From assembly GCA_963377175.1 (NCBI GenBank), contig CAUJNA010003827.1, positions 816,400 through 880,399 of the forward strand: a stretch of DNA of 64,000 nucleotides, given 5' to 3'. How positions within the stretch are numbered: position 1 is the first letter of the stretch; each line of letters opens with the position of its first letter. Positions 1-9,455 of this stretch are shown here, piece after piece. The notes under the pieces were generated by a model that saw nothing but the letters and a program-made list of their open reading frames with translations, was not told the DNA's origin and did no database searches. The stretch comes from Effrenium voratum. Its lineage: Eukaryota; Sar; Dinophyceae; Suessiales; Symbiodiniaceae. Made by a program: the position numbers and the translations under genes.

Positions 1-517
1 CAAAGGACAACCGCACGTTTTGGGGCACCGTGTTTTGACACACACGCTGTTTTGTGGGGCGCAGTGGGTGATGAAATGTGCGAATATCGTTCTTGGGCTC
101 AGGCTCGCTGCTTGCCGCACGCCAGCGCTCGTGCGTTTGGTTTCAGTGAAGAAGTTTGGTTGCGTAACGTAAGATTAGATCGGTCGCTGGCATTTGCATC
201 TGGCTCCTGCTGCCACCTCTCTGATCCCAAGTGCTTGGCAAACCGCATAAGGTCCGTAAGGAGCAGCTTGAGTCTGGGGTAGGCTGTTTGTTTTGCAAGT
301 GGCGTTGCGCATGCCCTAAACTGATAGGGGCTTCCCACATCATCCCACAGGTTGGGTTTTGGTTTGAGTTGACCTTGGGTTGTTTCGGGCCAGGGAGTTT
401 GTTTAGGACTGGTCAGGGTTGGTTGGTTTCGTGGGAGTTTTGCAAACCACGAGAATCCCATTTTGACACAGGCGCTTGGCTGGTTCATGCATGGCTCAAG
501 GGGTTTGCCGAGCTTAG

Positions 518-673
518 GCAAATTTGGAAGGCGCCTACTTCACAGATACCATCTTGAAGGCCAAGAATCTTAAAGGGGCCAACATGGCGGAAGCCCTGAT
601 GCCACCAAGCGTCATCCCCAAGCTTTGCGAGCGAGAGGACGTGTGTCTTGGATGTGGCAAGTTCGGAGAGTGA
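518..673 (+). CDS. Terminal exon, pentapeptide-repeat protein
   Basis: An open frame of 51 codons ends in TGA and is preceded by the acceptor-like GAGCTTAG. It starts with five-residue repeats that fit the A(N/D)Lxx pattern: ANLEG, AYFTD, TILKA, KNLKG, ANMAE. Such repeats fold into a right-handed quadrilateral beta-helix. In algae and plants many of these proteins sit in the thylakoid lumen, but nothing here shows the location. The C-terminal tail has three cysteines (LCEREDVCLGCG). The upstream exons were not found, so length and targeting are unknown. The family call rests on the repeat; the exon boundary is inferred. Confidence 0.55.
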   Translation, partial: ANLEGAYFTDTILKAKNLKGANMAEALMPPSVIPKLCEREDVCLGCGKFGE

Positions 674-1074
674 GGAGGGCAATTTGTTTCAGGGGTCTTT
701 TTTTGTTTACTTTTCTTGGCTCCCAGGTTCCTGTTAGAGCACCTTGTTTGTAGTCGTGTACTTTATTCAGTAGTGTCCGTAAGTGTTTTCTGTTGGGGGT
801 GTGCGCGCCCCCAACCCCGACGGCCGTTGTTCGGCTTTGCAATCCGTGTTTGTAAACGCGCACTTTCTCGATATTTTTGTCTATATTTCCTTCCTACTGA
901 GGGGCGCAGTCCCCCCTTTTTGAATGGGGCCGGTGTTTGGCAGTGTGATCCTTGCTTGTAATCTCGCTCCGCCAGTGTCTTTATTTGCTTTGCACTGGGG
1001 CGCTTCTTTATGGGGCCCTTGTTCGGCTTTATGAAGACCTTAGAAAGACAAGCCCAAACGCCTGAACGAACCTA

Positions 1075-1465
1075 AAGAATCCAACGCCCACCCTAAACCC
1101 ACGTTTGGGCCCTAAACCAACCCCAAGCCACCACCCTGAACCGCCACTGAATCTAGAACCAACCTCAAGCCAAACCTAAGCCCTAAACAATCCCACACTA
1201 AATCAACAACCAACTCTATACCTACCCTAAACCAACCCTAAACCCCCACCCACTTTAAAACCACCCTAAGCCAATCCTAAAACTCATCTTAACTCCGCCC
1301 TAAACCAACCCTAAACACGCACCAAACAAGCCCAAAAATCTAAACCCACCCTAAACCAGCACTAAACCAAAAACTAAATTCATCCTAAACTAACCCTAAC
1401 AAACCCTAAGCAAACCCCATACCAACTGGCCCCTACCCCAACAAACCAAACCAACACTAAACCTG
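1075..1465. repeat. Degenerate interstitial telomere-like repeat
   Basis: About 390 bp of CCCTAAACC-type sequence with eight exact CCCTAAA heptamers and many one-base variants (CCCTAAG, TCCTAAA, CACTAAA). CCCTAAA is the complement of the TTTAGGG telomere repeat of plants and many algae, including dinoflagellates. Spacing is irregular, so this is an old interstitial array and not a chromosome end. Confidence 0.7.
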
Positions 1466-2267
1466 CACCCATATACAAGCCCAAGCCAACCAATCCCGCC
1501 TAAACAAGCCTGGCACCCACCCGGAACCCGCCCGAAGCGAATCTGAACCAGCCTAAGCCAAAGCTAACTGGTGTGTTGAGAACGATGCTGGGGATTGTAA
1601 GACGATGTCGGGATGTTGACGAGAGGCATGTTGCTTGAATATGCTGTAAACAACAGCATGTTTTAGCGCCAAAAGTGAAAACGAAACAAAAACAAATCCC
1701 CCAAAAAGAACTAATGGCCCCTGGACCCCTTCCCCAATGTTCAGGCAGGCAGGCTAGAAGTTGAATCAATCAAGATGATCTCTCTTGCTTCATTGCCTGT
1801 GTTCAAAACAGTGGAATGTTTGTGTGTGTGTGTGTGTCGTTTTTAGGGGACCCTCAAAATGGTGGTTTTCCTTGTGACTTCCCTTTTAAAACCATTCCAA
1901 AAAGGGTACCCCAAAAAAAGACAGACCTATGCGCACTTGGAGGTTTGGTGTCCACGACTCCCCATGCACCGAGGCAAGCAAGTGACGTCACCCGAGAGTC
2001 CATCCCCTGCCCATGATGGATGGAATGCGAAGGATGCTGCGGCTTGATTGACGGGTGGAAAGGCATAATGCTGCCAGCGCATTGTTTGATGGGGGGGACC
2101 CTGTTTTTGTTTTTGTTTTTTTTAAGGCCCCCATCCTGTCAGTGCAGTTCAATAGGCAGGCTTAGGGATGGCAACAGGGTGCATATAATGGTTGTGACTT
2201 GCCGTGTTCCCAAGAGAAGCGAAGTAATGTGTGGCCCGCTGTGAAGTTTCATTTGCGCTTGCTCAGG
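1466..2267. other. No supported gene; short GT run and repeat-like segment
   Basis: No convincing exon. A short (GT)n run at about 1818-1837 is followed by GGGGACCCTCAAAATGG and, about 50 bp on, its near-inverse CCAAAAAGGGTACCCC. A similar layout is seen near 3104 and 4240. It may be a weak TIR family or related intron sequence. Confidence 0.3.
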
Positions 2268-2506
2268 ATGATGGGCAGCATGTGCCCGCCCCACTTGAGT
2301 ACAATGCAGAGTGTGATCGAAATTTATTCGAGAGCTGCGCTGAAAGTGCAAGCGGACAGTTTCCAAGGAGCATGACCATGCACCTTGAATGCACGTTCTG
2401 GGTGTCAAGGTCTGCCGTGACAGAAAAAGGGCTCAGAGCAGCGTTGCTGCGCGCCAAGCCATTTTTGTCCATGCGTGCCTAAAATATTTGGACACCCGAA
2501 GAAGTT
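2268..2506 (+). CDS. Probable exon region upstream of element F1, frame unresolved
   Basis: After an acceptor-like TTGCGCTTGCTCAG two + frames stay open with protein-like composition, one starting DDGQHVPAPLEY and the other MMGSMCPPHLST. Further on, a frame reading KVCRDRKRAQSSVAARQA is open up to element F1. I could not choose one frame or connect it in phase to the exon at 2616. The product is unknown. Confidence 0.3.
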
Positions 2507-2511
2507 GTAGC

Positions 2512-2610
2512 CTCCCACCAACTAACATGGAAGTGCAGAAAGGCCCTTTCCAAGAGGAAAGTCGTCTTTCTGCAGGTGTCTGAGCACCAGCCCATGTTAG
2601 CTGGTGGGAG
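2512..2610 (+). mobile_element. TIR element, family F copy 1 (introner-like)
   Basis: The terminal inverted repeats are 19 bp: CTCCCACCAACTAACATGG on the left and CCATGTTAGCTGGTGGGAG on the right. The octamer GTAGCCTC occurs at 2507-2514 and 2612-2619, overlapping the TIR edge by three bases, and is best read as a target-site duplication. The left copy offers GT and the right copy ends GTAG immediately before the open exon at 2616. A second copy is at 41577-41672. Confidence 0.75.
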
Positions 2611-2615
2611 GGTAG

Positions 2616-2795
2616 CCTCGCAAAAAGCCGCAAGCATACCCCAAGGTTGCTTTCCTCCGTGAGGTGGCAAAGCTGAAGGAGGACGACCAGTCGTACTTGC
2701 CCGAGCAGCCGAGGGCTCAGACTGCCGGAGATTGTTTTGTTTGCGCATCGGCAACTTCTCATGCGTATGAAGACCGCCGCTTAGATTTGCAATGA
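2616..2795 (+). CDS. Terminal exon, unknown protein
   Basis: Sixty codons including TGA. The exon begins immediately after the GGGTAG that closes element F1. The peptide is hydrophilic and charged (for example AYPKVAFLREVAKLKEDD) and carries a CVCAS-like C-x-C near the end. I do not recognise a family. If F1 is spliced as GT..AG the exon begins in phase 0. The upstream frame ending ..TPEEV gives phase 0 but has a stop a few codons earlier, so the joint is not proven. Confidence 0.45.
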   Translation, partial: PRKKPQAYPKVAFLREVAKLKEDDQSYLPEQPRAQTAGDCFVCASATSHAYEDRRLDLQ

Positions 2796-2890
2796 AAACC
2801 AACGGATAAGAGTGTTACTACTCTTTTTTTTCTGGCTCATTTGTTTTTGAGAAAAGCAACCCTGTCAGTTTGAAAGGGAATCTATCACAG

Positions 2891-3103
2891 GTTTCCAGGA
2901 CGCTTCAGCATGGGCCAAGGACCAGGTGGTTTTTGTTGCTCGCACTTGGACTTACGACATCGGACTTTGGTACAAGGAGGCCAGTCAGCGCCCAGAGCCC
3001 AGGTATTTCTTGGTGAAGCAGATCCCGAATTGGCACCACATCAAAGTCGCGTGGAACTGTGAGGCGGGCTGGGCAAGGCCCAGCCTCAGCTCTCACGATA
3101 TGG
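2891..3103 (+). CDS. Probable internal exon, unknown protein
   Basis: Open for about 70 codons between an acceptor-like TCTATCACAG and a GTGTGTC donor-like start. The peptide has ordinary globular composition (for example TWTYDIGLWYKEASQRPE). It may belong with the exons at 3575 and 3813. The product is unknown, and a second frame is open for the first half. Confidence 0.35.
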
Positions 3104-3574
3104 GTGTGTCGTTTCCTAGGGTTCAGTTTTCCTTTTGGCTTCCCAAAAAAGCCACCAAAACAGGGGATACCCTCAAAAACGGCAGACCCATATTCCAGCA
3201 GATTGCCCCCCCCGGTTCCACCCTCCATTCGAACGAAAATTTGAGCGCGCCGATGAGATCAGCGCGTGAGCCGGTGACCGGTGGCATGTGGAACCCGCTG
3301 GTCGCCCGAGCGATGCGCCAGCGATGCGCCAGCGATGCAGGTGAATCCCCGGTGGTCCGTAGTGGAGCGGCACAAGGGGAACAGCAAGCTGGAGTCCTGG
3401 CCTCAGCTCCTCAGATCCTCAGCTCGCCAGCGGAAAATCTCGCGCCAGGTGCCTCCGCTCCGCGTTTTTTGGTTGTTGTTTGATTTTTTTGATTATTTGT
3501 TTTTTTGGGGGGGGGTTGGGTTTCCTTCTTTTTTTGGAGGGGGGTTGGGTTTCCGATGAAATCGGGGGTTTTAG

Positions 3575-3738
3575 GAGCCGGGCTCGGAGCTGCTGGGTAT
3601 ACAAATTTGCTTTTGAAGAGGGAGCCTTTCGGAGCTACATGGAGCTACCGATTAGAGTTCTGGAAGGACGTGGTGGCAAAATACGGACCCTCTAAAGCGA
3701 GAGTTTTAAAGGGAAACAAGGAACTCAACCACCTGGAG
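3575..3738 (+). CDS. Probable internal exon, unknown protein
   Basis: Fifty-four codons after the acceptor-like TCGGGGGTTTTAG. They include the peptide WKDVVAKYGPSKARVL. The likely donor is a non-canonical GC (CTGGAG|GCTTTG), which dinoflagellates use. It leaves phase 0 and matches the next exon at 3813. The frame could also run a little further without splicing here. Confidence 0.35.
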
Positions 3739-3812
3739 GCTTTGATCCCTTTGGAGAAACACCCATGCGCCTCCACTTTTTCTTGGCGCATTTGATCGCG
3801 ATCACCGGCCAG

Positions 3813-3935
3813 TACGAGCTTTTAGATTTTGGATATCAGACCGCGTATCTTTGTTTGGGAGACAAGCGCGCCACTGCCTTGCCCAGAATTTGGGCTAGCC
3901 GCGCTGGCTCATGGAAGCTACAACTGTTTGAAATG
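3813..3935 (+). CDS. Probable internal exon, unknown protein
   Basis: Exactly 41 codons between an acceptor ending ACCGGCCAG and a good donor ATG|GTGAGT. The peptide begins YELLDFGYQTAYLCLGDK. Phase 0 at both ends fits the preceding exon. No domain recognised. Confidence 0.4.
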
Positions 3936-4289
3936 GTGAGTTTGTGACAAATAAGTCGAGTTCGCGAAGAACTATTTCCGCACAGCTCATGTGTGCCATG
4001 TCGCATCCAGAATGAGTCCAGCTGCCTGCCAGGAAATGTCGCGAGGTAATCAAGGCTGAGCTGCCACGTGACTGGTTTGAGCTATGCGAGACCCAGGACT
4101 GCCTTGTGGATGTTTGATTGCTGGCTGGTTGTTTTGGGTTGGCAAAGCGAAATCAGGCTCAAAATTTGAGCCAGACGGTCAGCTTCCCTCCAATTATCTA
4201 ACTGCAAGGTTGGATTGGTGGTTGGGATTGTTCATGTTCCATCTACCCTCAAGATGACCATCGTCCTTTTTGGTTTCCAAAAAGCTCAG

Positions 4290-4409
4290 CTTCCCTCGGA
4301 AGGGGTGGCTTCAGACCTGAGAGGAGCAGCTGCGATCCGTGGGGATGCCAGGGCCTCACTGGAGATCGATCGCGCCCTGAAGTCCATGTGCCTACCCGGA
4401 GATTTAAGG
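4290..4409 (+). CDS. Probable exon, unknown protein
   Basis: Open frame after AAAAGCTCAG, reading LPSEGVASDLRGAAAIRGDA and rich in acidic and basic residues. The right boundary is uncertain because the frame stays open through a segment holding two copies of a GACCCAAA..GCAGAA..ATCGG motif, which look like repeats inside an intron. Confidence 0.4.
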
Positions 4410-4563
4410 GGCGCCAAAAACCGAAAGATGGGACCCAAACGCAGAAAATCGGCAAATCAGATGGTCCAAGCCTTTCTCCCAATGGCGGACCCCCTGTTGG
4501 TGCGACCCAAAAGCAGAACATCGGTGCGAGTGGTCCACGTTTTTCCCCTTTTTGATATTTCAG

Positions 4564-4672
4564 GAAGATCCAAAAGGAGCCCCCACCATCTGAGGGCACC
4601 AATTCCCCCCGATTTCGAGACGCGCGCAGCTTCAGGTTTCACTTTAGCGGCTTGTGGCTGCAGCCCTGGTGA
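4564..4672 (+). CDS. Probable exon, possibly terminal
   Basis: It follows a classical pyrimidine tract and acceptor (TTTTTGATATTTCAG). After one phase base it reads KIQKEPPPSEGTNSPRFRD and ends in TGA. The TGA overlaps a possible donor (G|GTGATGG), so the exon may continue by splicing to a short coding-like segment near 4854-4905 (QLKKSSMVKQEGG). The product is unknown; it is probably a disordered, Pro/Arg-rich region. Confidence 0.4.
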
Positions 4673-5144
4673 TGGCCTCGGGCGAGCGAACTCCGCGAGC
4701 CTCGTACCACGGGTTTTGTGTGAAACCACGGGCAGGACACCAGAGCGTTTCTAGGTGTTTTTGGTCGGGGACTCGAACCAGAAACCCGTGTTTTTTTTTT
4801 GAGGTGCCAGATAGATGTCGCCAAAAGAATAATAAGTATAGTGCCTTCCCAGAACAGCTGAAGAAGTCAAGCATGGTCAAGCAGGAGGGGGGGCACCAGC
4901 TATGACGCTAGACTATTGTATGCCCCCCCAGCACCAAACAAAAAGGAAGAAAAAACGGTGATGCTAAAGTGCAGGACGCCGGCGCGAGTAGCTGCAATTC
5001 GGCCAGACATGTTGGACGATCGCAATGCTTGCAAGCAACGGCTCGGCCATAGCAGGTTGCCACACACAGCATGTTACGGCCTTGGGCTCTGCCAACCTTT
5101 GGTTGAACCAAGCTCCACGAATTCGACGTCGCAGCCAATTTCAG

Positions 5145-5274
5145 GGGGGGAAGCCAAAAAAAAAGCAAGAACGCGCAGGTGGTACCTGAACATGCCGCCC
5201 ACGGAGGCGCACCAGCAGCTGAAGAAGCAATTTGACAAAAGGGATCCGCCAGGTGCCTGGGCAGAATTCGGCAA
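5145..5274 (+). CDS. Probable internal exon, unknown protein
   Basis: It lies between the acceptor GCAGCCAATTTCAG and the donor-like GGCAA|GTGTTG. The basic N-terminal part (EAKKKARTRRWYL) is followed by MPPTEAHQQLKKQFDKRDPP. The same frame is open upstream from about 4965, which suggests at least one more exon or an unspliced reading. No family recognised. Confidence 0.45.
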
Positions 5275-5473
5275 GTGTTGTTTTTGTTAATATGTTGTTG
5301 CTATTATTCTTATTATTATTTGTGCTTTTTTGTCCACAACTCACCTTACCCTGTTAGGTTGGGGTGGGCGGTTTGGATTTTGTTTGGGGGTCCCAAAATT
5401 TGGCGTTCAACGAAAATGGGGGTTGAAACCCGCAAACCATGCATACCACCAATGGAGGCGTGCCCGAACAATG

Positions 5474-5600
5474 TTGACCCCATATTAACCAACCCCAGTT
5501 TGTCAATAGGGGGTGTTTCTGGGGGTAGCGGGATATCATCACTTCTGGAGGGCTTTTCCCCCACCCATGAAGTAGCTGGGGTTGATTAATATGGGGTCAA
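5474..5600. mobile_element. TIR element, family B copy 1
   Basis: The left TIR (5474-5498) starts TTGACCCCATATTAACC and the right TIR (5576-5600) ends TTAATATGGGGTCAA. They are about 25 bp long and nearly perfect inverses, with a G-rich core between. Related copies lie at about 26380, 36823 and 57552, so this is a dispersed non-autonomous DNA-element family. Confidence 0.8.
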
Positions 5601-5774
5601 CAAGATGGGTAGTTGTGAAAGTAGTGGCTGAGTTTCCTCGGCCCAGAGTGCTCCTAATTTGGGACTGGGATATGCCTAGAGAGAAGTTGTTTGGTGTCCA
5701 CCCAGTTTTGTGCTAGCGATGTGGAGGCGAAAGGTTTGCGTTTTTTTCTCATGCGTTTCAGGGCTCGAGAGCCT

Positions 5775-6088
5775 TTGGCAGGTGGGTTAGTGGGTGTTGG
5801 CGGGTTGGCGGGTTGGCGGGTTGGCTGGCCAACTGGGCGGTTGGATGGCTGGTTGGCTCAACAGTGGCAAATGAAGAACAGCAAAAAGTTGATTGAAGGC
5901 CCCTTGCCTTTTGATGGTGCATGTCAAATATGCACGCTGTTTCTCAGCGCCTCCCAGTCTGAGGTATGGTGGCATTGGCTGTGGCAGAATGGCTTCTCGC
6001 TGCGCAGGACCTGTTTTGCTCGGGCGCAAGGAGATGGGGGTGCATGCGACCACACGGCTTTGGGCCGCGCGGCGTGTTCATGCATCAC
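5775..6088 (+). other. Coding-like segment, frame unresolved
   Basis: A short GGCG/GGTT-rich stretch (5785-5850) is followed by a region open in two + frames from about 5890 to element A1. Acceptor-like CTGTTTCTCAG and GCCTCCCAG sites are present, but no frame is clearly better. It probably contains an exon. Confidence 0.25.
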
Positions 6089-6089
6089 T

Positions 6090-6199
6090 TGAGTCACAAC
6101 CGACACTAGGGTGGTTAGGGACAATCCCACATAATTATTGAGCTGGGTGTGGCCGCTTTATAGTTAGGCATTTTTTCACCGGGGTTTGATTGTGACTCA
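6090..6199 (-). mobile_element. TIR element, family A copy 1
   Basis: The ends are TGAGTCACAACC and GGTTTGATTGTGACTCA. The interior matches the reverse complement of the better copy at 43092-43227 in the segments GGTTAGGGACAATCCCA and GGCCGC. Diverged but clearly related. Confidence 0.65.
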
Positions 6200-6392
6200 C
6201 TTGGCATGGTATCATATCAAACGCAGAACTGCAATACTCAGCTTTGATTGGAAGCGAGCCTTCCCTGCCCCGTAACCCCATTCCGAGAAAGCTCGACTTT
6301 GAAGATGGCGGCAGCACGACGTTAGCGCGGCGTTAGTCGCCCCATTGTGGATGGATGGGCCACAGCTCTGGCCTGAACCGAGTCGCCTCATA

Positions 6393-6518
6393 CTGCGGAT
6401 GGACGAAATCCTTCTGCACCACCTAAGACACCCCGGTTGAAGCCATTGCTTGGTGGTATTTACAGGGGAATCAGCAGAAATCCGGGTGTTAGGTGGTGCG
6501 GAATGGGTTCGTCGACAG
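6393..6518 (+). mobile_element. TIR element, family C copy 1 (introner-like)
   Basis: The left end CTGCGGATGGACGAAATCC and the right part GGTGGTGCGG..TTCGTCGACAG are the family C TIRs, with a few substitutions in the right end. The element is followed by TAG and then directly by the long open exon at 6522. The left end carries GCGGATGG where the cleaner copy at 29969 has GTGGATGG, so a GC donor is possible. The upstream phase was not resolved. Confidence 0.7.
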
Positions 6519-6521
6519 TAG

Positions 6522-6893
6522 GCAACCGACCAACTTCACTTCGAGCTGACCGTCAGGCGTCTGAGGGCGGTTGCCTTGAATTCAAGCTGTCCTGGTGCTG
6601 TTTCTTTTTGGAATTCGGTTGAACGTGTGGAAAAAGCTGCAGCCATGCTTGGGAAATTGTCAACGCAACTCCGGCAAAAAGAAGCAGTTACCTGCGGCTT
6701 GCCAAGATGGACTCACGAGCTTGATGTGGAGTCCCCCTCCTTTGTCACTTGTCGTGTCCGTATTGCGCAGCTGGGAGAGGGCGTCTTAGATTCATGCTAT
6801 TTCGCTGGGCGAAATTTCAGTTTGTGCGTCAATTCGGTTGGGGATATAGCTTCCCAGCCACAGATCTCACAGAAGCCGAGCATCAGTGCGTGA
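6522..6893 (+). CDS. Long terminal exon, unknown protein
   Basis: One hundred and twenty-four codons including TGA, starting at the base after the AG that ends the element C1 intron. The sequence is protein-like throughout (starts ATDQLHFELTVRRLRAV; later ERVEKAAAMLGKLSTQLRQK, which could form a helix). No domain recognised. Direct repeats of AGAAGC follow the stop and recur at 8267-8315. Confidence 0.5.
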   Translation, partial: ATDQLHFELTVRRLRAVALNSSCPGAVSFWNSVERVEKAAAMLGKLSTQLRQKEAVTCGLPRWTHELDVESPSFVTCRVRIAQLGEGVLDSCYFAGRNFSLCVNSVGDIASQPQISQKPSISA

Positions 6894-7345
6894 GAAGCTT
6901 CAGAAGCTCCCGTGAACTCAGAAGCTGAGATGTGGATGAGAAGCCTCAGAAGCGGTTGACGACATCGCAAGATGTCAGAAGGCGGGCCGGTCAATTTTGC
7001 AACAGACGATTGAAGCGCGAAACAAGCTGTCTACTTGCTGCCTTGTTTGAGTGAGGCTCGTTCAGCCTTGAAATTTGGGTCCTGCCAGCTTCGAAACGGC
7101 CAAGCCGCCAAATGGACGGCATTTTTCGAAGGTGCCCTTTTTCAGGCGGTGGCGCAGAGCGCAAGCCAGGATTTTTTTGCGGTTTGCGTGGGAAGCGGAA
7201 AACGAAAAGGAAAAACACGACTTTTTTGGGGGGTGCCCAAAAACCAGAAGCACACGCCCAACTGCAGTTTTGCGCGCGTGGGATTTGGGTTGGTCGCTGT
7301 GCAGGAGGTGAAAGATGACGCTCTCGCGCTGCACGAGTGCACGAG

Positions 7346-7575
7346 AAGGCTGGCCTCCACAGTCGTGATGTTGAGCTGCGCCGCCCCGTGCTTTGTCGTA
7401 ACGACCTGGCGATGGCCAAGGTCAACAAGTAAAGAGGTGGACCTCCGTTTTGTTTTGAATTCCAGGCGAAGAATGGCAAGCCGCGTGCTATTCCTGCCAC
7501 CTTCGGGGTGGGCGGCGGGAGGATCGGGGGGAATATCAGCAGAAGGAACACCTGTTCCGGACACTATACTTGAAG
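7346..7575 (+). CDS. Two probable exons with a 37-nt intron
   Basis: The first exon (7346-7428, KAGLHSRDVELRRPVLCRND) ends AACAA|GTAAAG. The second (7466-7575, RRMASRVLFLPPSGW) starts after TTTTGAATTCCAG and ends GAAG|GTAGC. The phase agrees (AA+G). The implied intron, 7429-7465, is only 37 nt. A straight read-through frame also exists, so the splice is not proven. Product unknown. Confidence 0.35.
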
Positions 7576-8004
7576 GTAGCTTTGCGCACGGGATGCGGGG
7601 GATAGAGACAGGGGGAAGTAGAGATCTAGAGGGATAGTCGGCACCTAGCTAGACAGACAGCCAGATAGGTAGGCAGATAGATAGAGAGAAGGAAGAACAG
7701 AAACAGAAAGAAGAAAGGAAAGACAATAAATAATTAAATAAAAACACAAGAGCAAGAGCAACAAGAGAAAGAAAAAGAGGAGAAGAGGAACGATCACTTT
7801 TCCGCGTATACGTTTGAAACTTCAAAAGGGCCGGCTCTACTGGCAAGGTGTACAAGTTTGGAAAAACGCTTTTCCCTTGAGGCTTGTTCTAGGGGTGTAG
7901 GTTCGGCCCCCCAACCCGCCAAGAGTATTTTACGAGCCCCTACACCCAGACTAAATCCTAGTTTCGCGACCTTTTTGGTTTCGCGCAGGGTTAATTGAAA
8001 ACAG

Positions 8005-8369
8005 ATGGTGCCAGTTCCGTTTCGAACCGCTTGCCAGCGCGAGGCGGTGAGAGAACAATTGGCCGTCCTGCTTCCGACCACCAGGCTGGCTGGAGCCAAA
8101 CTTGCCAGCGCGCCACCATACTTGCAGCTCAACACCACAAAGCTCCCGAGCTAAGTTTCCAGCGAAGCCGCTGCAGGAGCGGGCCCACGCGGCCAAGCGC
8201 AGCGAGAAGGAGCGCGTCTGGTGGATTGTCTCAGGGCCGCAGAGCGTCAGTGGAATGGGAAGCGTCAGAAGCTAAACTCAGAAGCTCTGGCGTGGATGAG
8301 AAGCTTCAGAAGCAAGCCGAGCAAGGAACTTTAACCCAACTTTTGCAAGAGCCGCGCGCAAGGAGCTAA
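8005..8369 (+). CDS. Exon region with probable terminal exon
   Basis: The last exon is best seen at 8235-8369, after TGGATTGTCTCAG: 45 codons with TAA, including ASEAKLRSSGVDEKLQKQA, hydrophilic and probably helical. Upstream to 8005 two frames are open, one of them starting MVPVPFRTACQREAVREQ. No family recognised. Confidence 0.4.
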
Positions 8370-8444
8370 AGGAAAGCGCCGTGTTCAGCGAAGATGAGGC
8401 TGGGCTTGGTTGCTGGGGTTTCGTGGCTGAGGCCGGGCTGGAGA

Positions 8445-8571
8445 GCGGAAAAGAAAGAGAAAAGGGAGAAGGGGGAACGGAGAAAGAGAAAGGGACACAG
8501 AGAAAGAAAAGAAAAGAAAAGAAAAGAAAGACAGAGAGAGAGAGAGGGAGAGAGAGAGAGAGAGGGAGAGC

Positions 8572-8604
<33 letters not shown>

Positions 8605-8735
8605 GGAGAGAGGGAGAGAGGGAGAGAGGAAGAGAGGAAGAGAGGAAGAGAGGGAGAGAGGGAGAGAGGAAGAGAGGGAGAGAGGGAGAGAGGGAGAGAG
8701 GGAGAGAGGGAGAGAGGGAGAGAGGGAGAGGGGTG
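8445..8735 (+). repeat. (GA)n and (GGGAGA)n microsatellite
   Basis: About 290 bp of purine-only repeat on the + strand, moving from GAAAAG units to GGGAGA hexamers. It is open in several frames on both strands (Ser/Leu or Glu/Arg repeats). Those frames are artefacts of the repeat. Confidence 0.95.
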
Positions 8736-8754
8736 TCAAAACAAAGCTCCCAAA

Positions 8755-9308
8755 GTGCAACAAATCGTGACCCGTTCTGTAGCGCTTCTGGGTACACGCC
8801 TTGGGTCGCGCAAAAGGAGCGCCAGCGCTACCGTCGCCACCTGCGCTACGGAGCTGGGAGCGTCGAGCCGCAAGAGCATCACCCCTCTGAATAGCACTTT
8901 GGTTGCCAGGATCGCGTTAGCAGCTGGCATCGCCCCTGGTTTTGTCAGGACCTCTTGTTCCTTCAGGGGGCGTGTTTCCTCGGGCTGCGCTTTTTCTTGC
9001 TCCTACGCGCAGGTGGTGGCGCAACTGAGATGGGCAGGCTGACGCCCCGCCCTATACTTTCTAGCGCAGGAGCTCGTGTTTTGCTTTTTCTCGAGCGCAA
9101 CACCTGGCCAAGAAGCGGCGTGCCAAGTTTGTGCGCGCTGAATGCTTGCAACATTCCAAGGTGCTTAGACTGCTTTGCAAAAAAAAACCTCAGTGCCTCC
9201 CAGCCTTTGCGCCATAAGAAGCACGCTGCTATTTTCCGCCTTTAGGCGCGCGTGAATGTCGTTGCACTTGCTGGTTTCCTCGACGCCTCCCCCACTCCAG
9301 AAACATAG
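8755..9308 (+). CDS. Cluster of short probable exons
   Basis: Four coding-like pieces. About 8755-8894 contains VAQKERQRYRRHLRYG and ends at TAG. About 8913-8969 reads DRVSSWHRPWFCQDLLFLQ. Position 9096-9160 reads QHLAKKRRAKFVRAECLQHS and has a donor AAG|GTGCTT. Position 9246-9308 is a terminal exon (ARVNVVALAGFLDASPTPET) after CCGCCTTTAG. The last two join in phase 0. The others cannot all belong to one transcript as drawn. No family recognised. Confidence 0.35.
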
Positions 9309-9360
9309 GCAAATAGTGTTTCAGCCTTGTCTTGCTCAGGGATTCAACGAACGTTTTTTT

Positions 9361-9455
9361 CAGCCTAAGCCAGACGTACTGCTTCAAGCAGCAACTTGGC
9401 ATGCTGGAGCGCACGGCGGAGAAGTGGTGGGCCGGGGCCTTAGGCTCATTCGTGT
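9361..9455 (+). CDS. Probable exon, frame uncertain
   Basis: It follows GAACGTTTTTTTCAG. One frame reads KQQLGMLERTAEKWWAGALG and stops at a possible GTGTGAG donor. Another (PKPDVLLQAATWHAG) reaches a GTGAGG donor. I cannot choose between them. Confidence 0.3.

Noticed and set aside
4740..4800. A tRNA on the - strand (GGTTCGAGTCCCC resembles a B-box)
   Set aside because: The T-stem does not pair and no A-box or acceptor stem lies at the right distance.
8366..8797. Ser-Leu-Pro and Arg-Glu repeat proteins
   Set aside because: Translations of the GGGAGA microsatellite.
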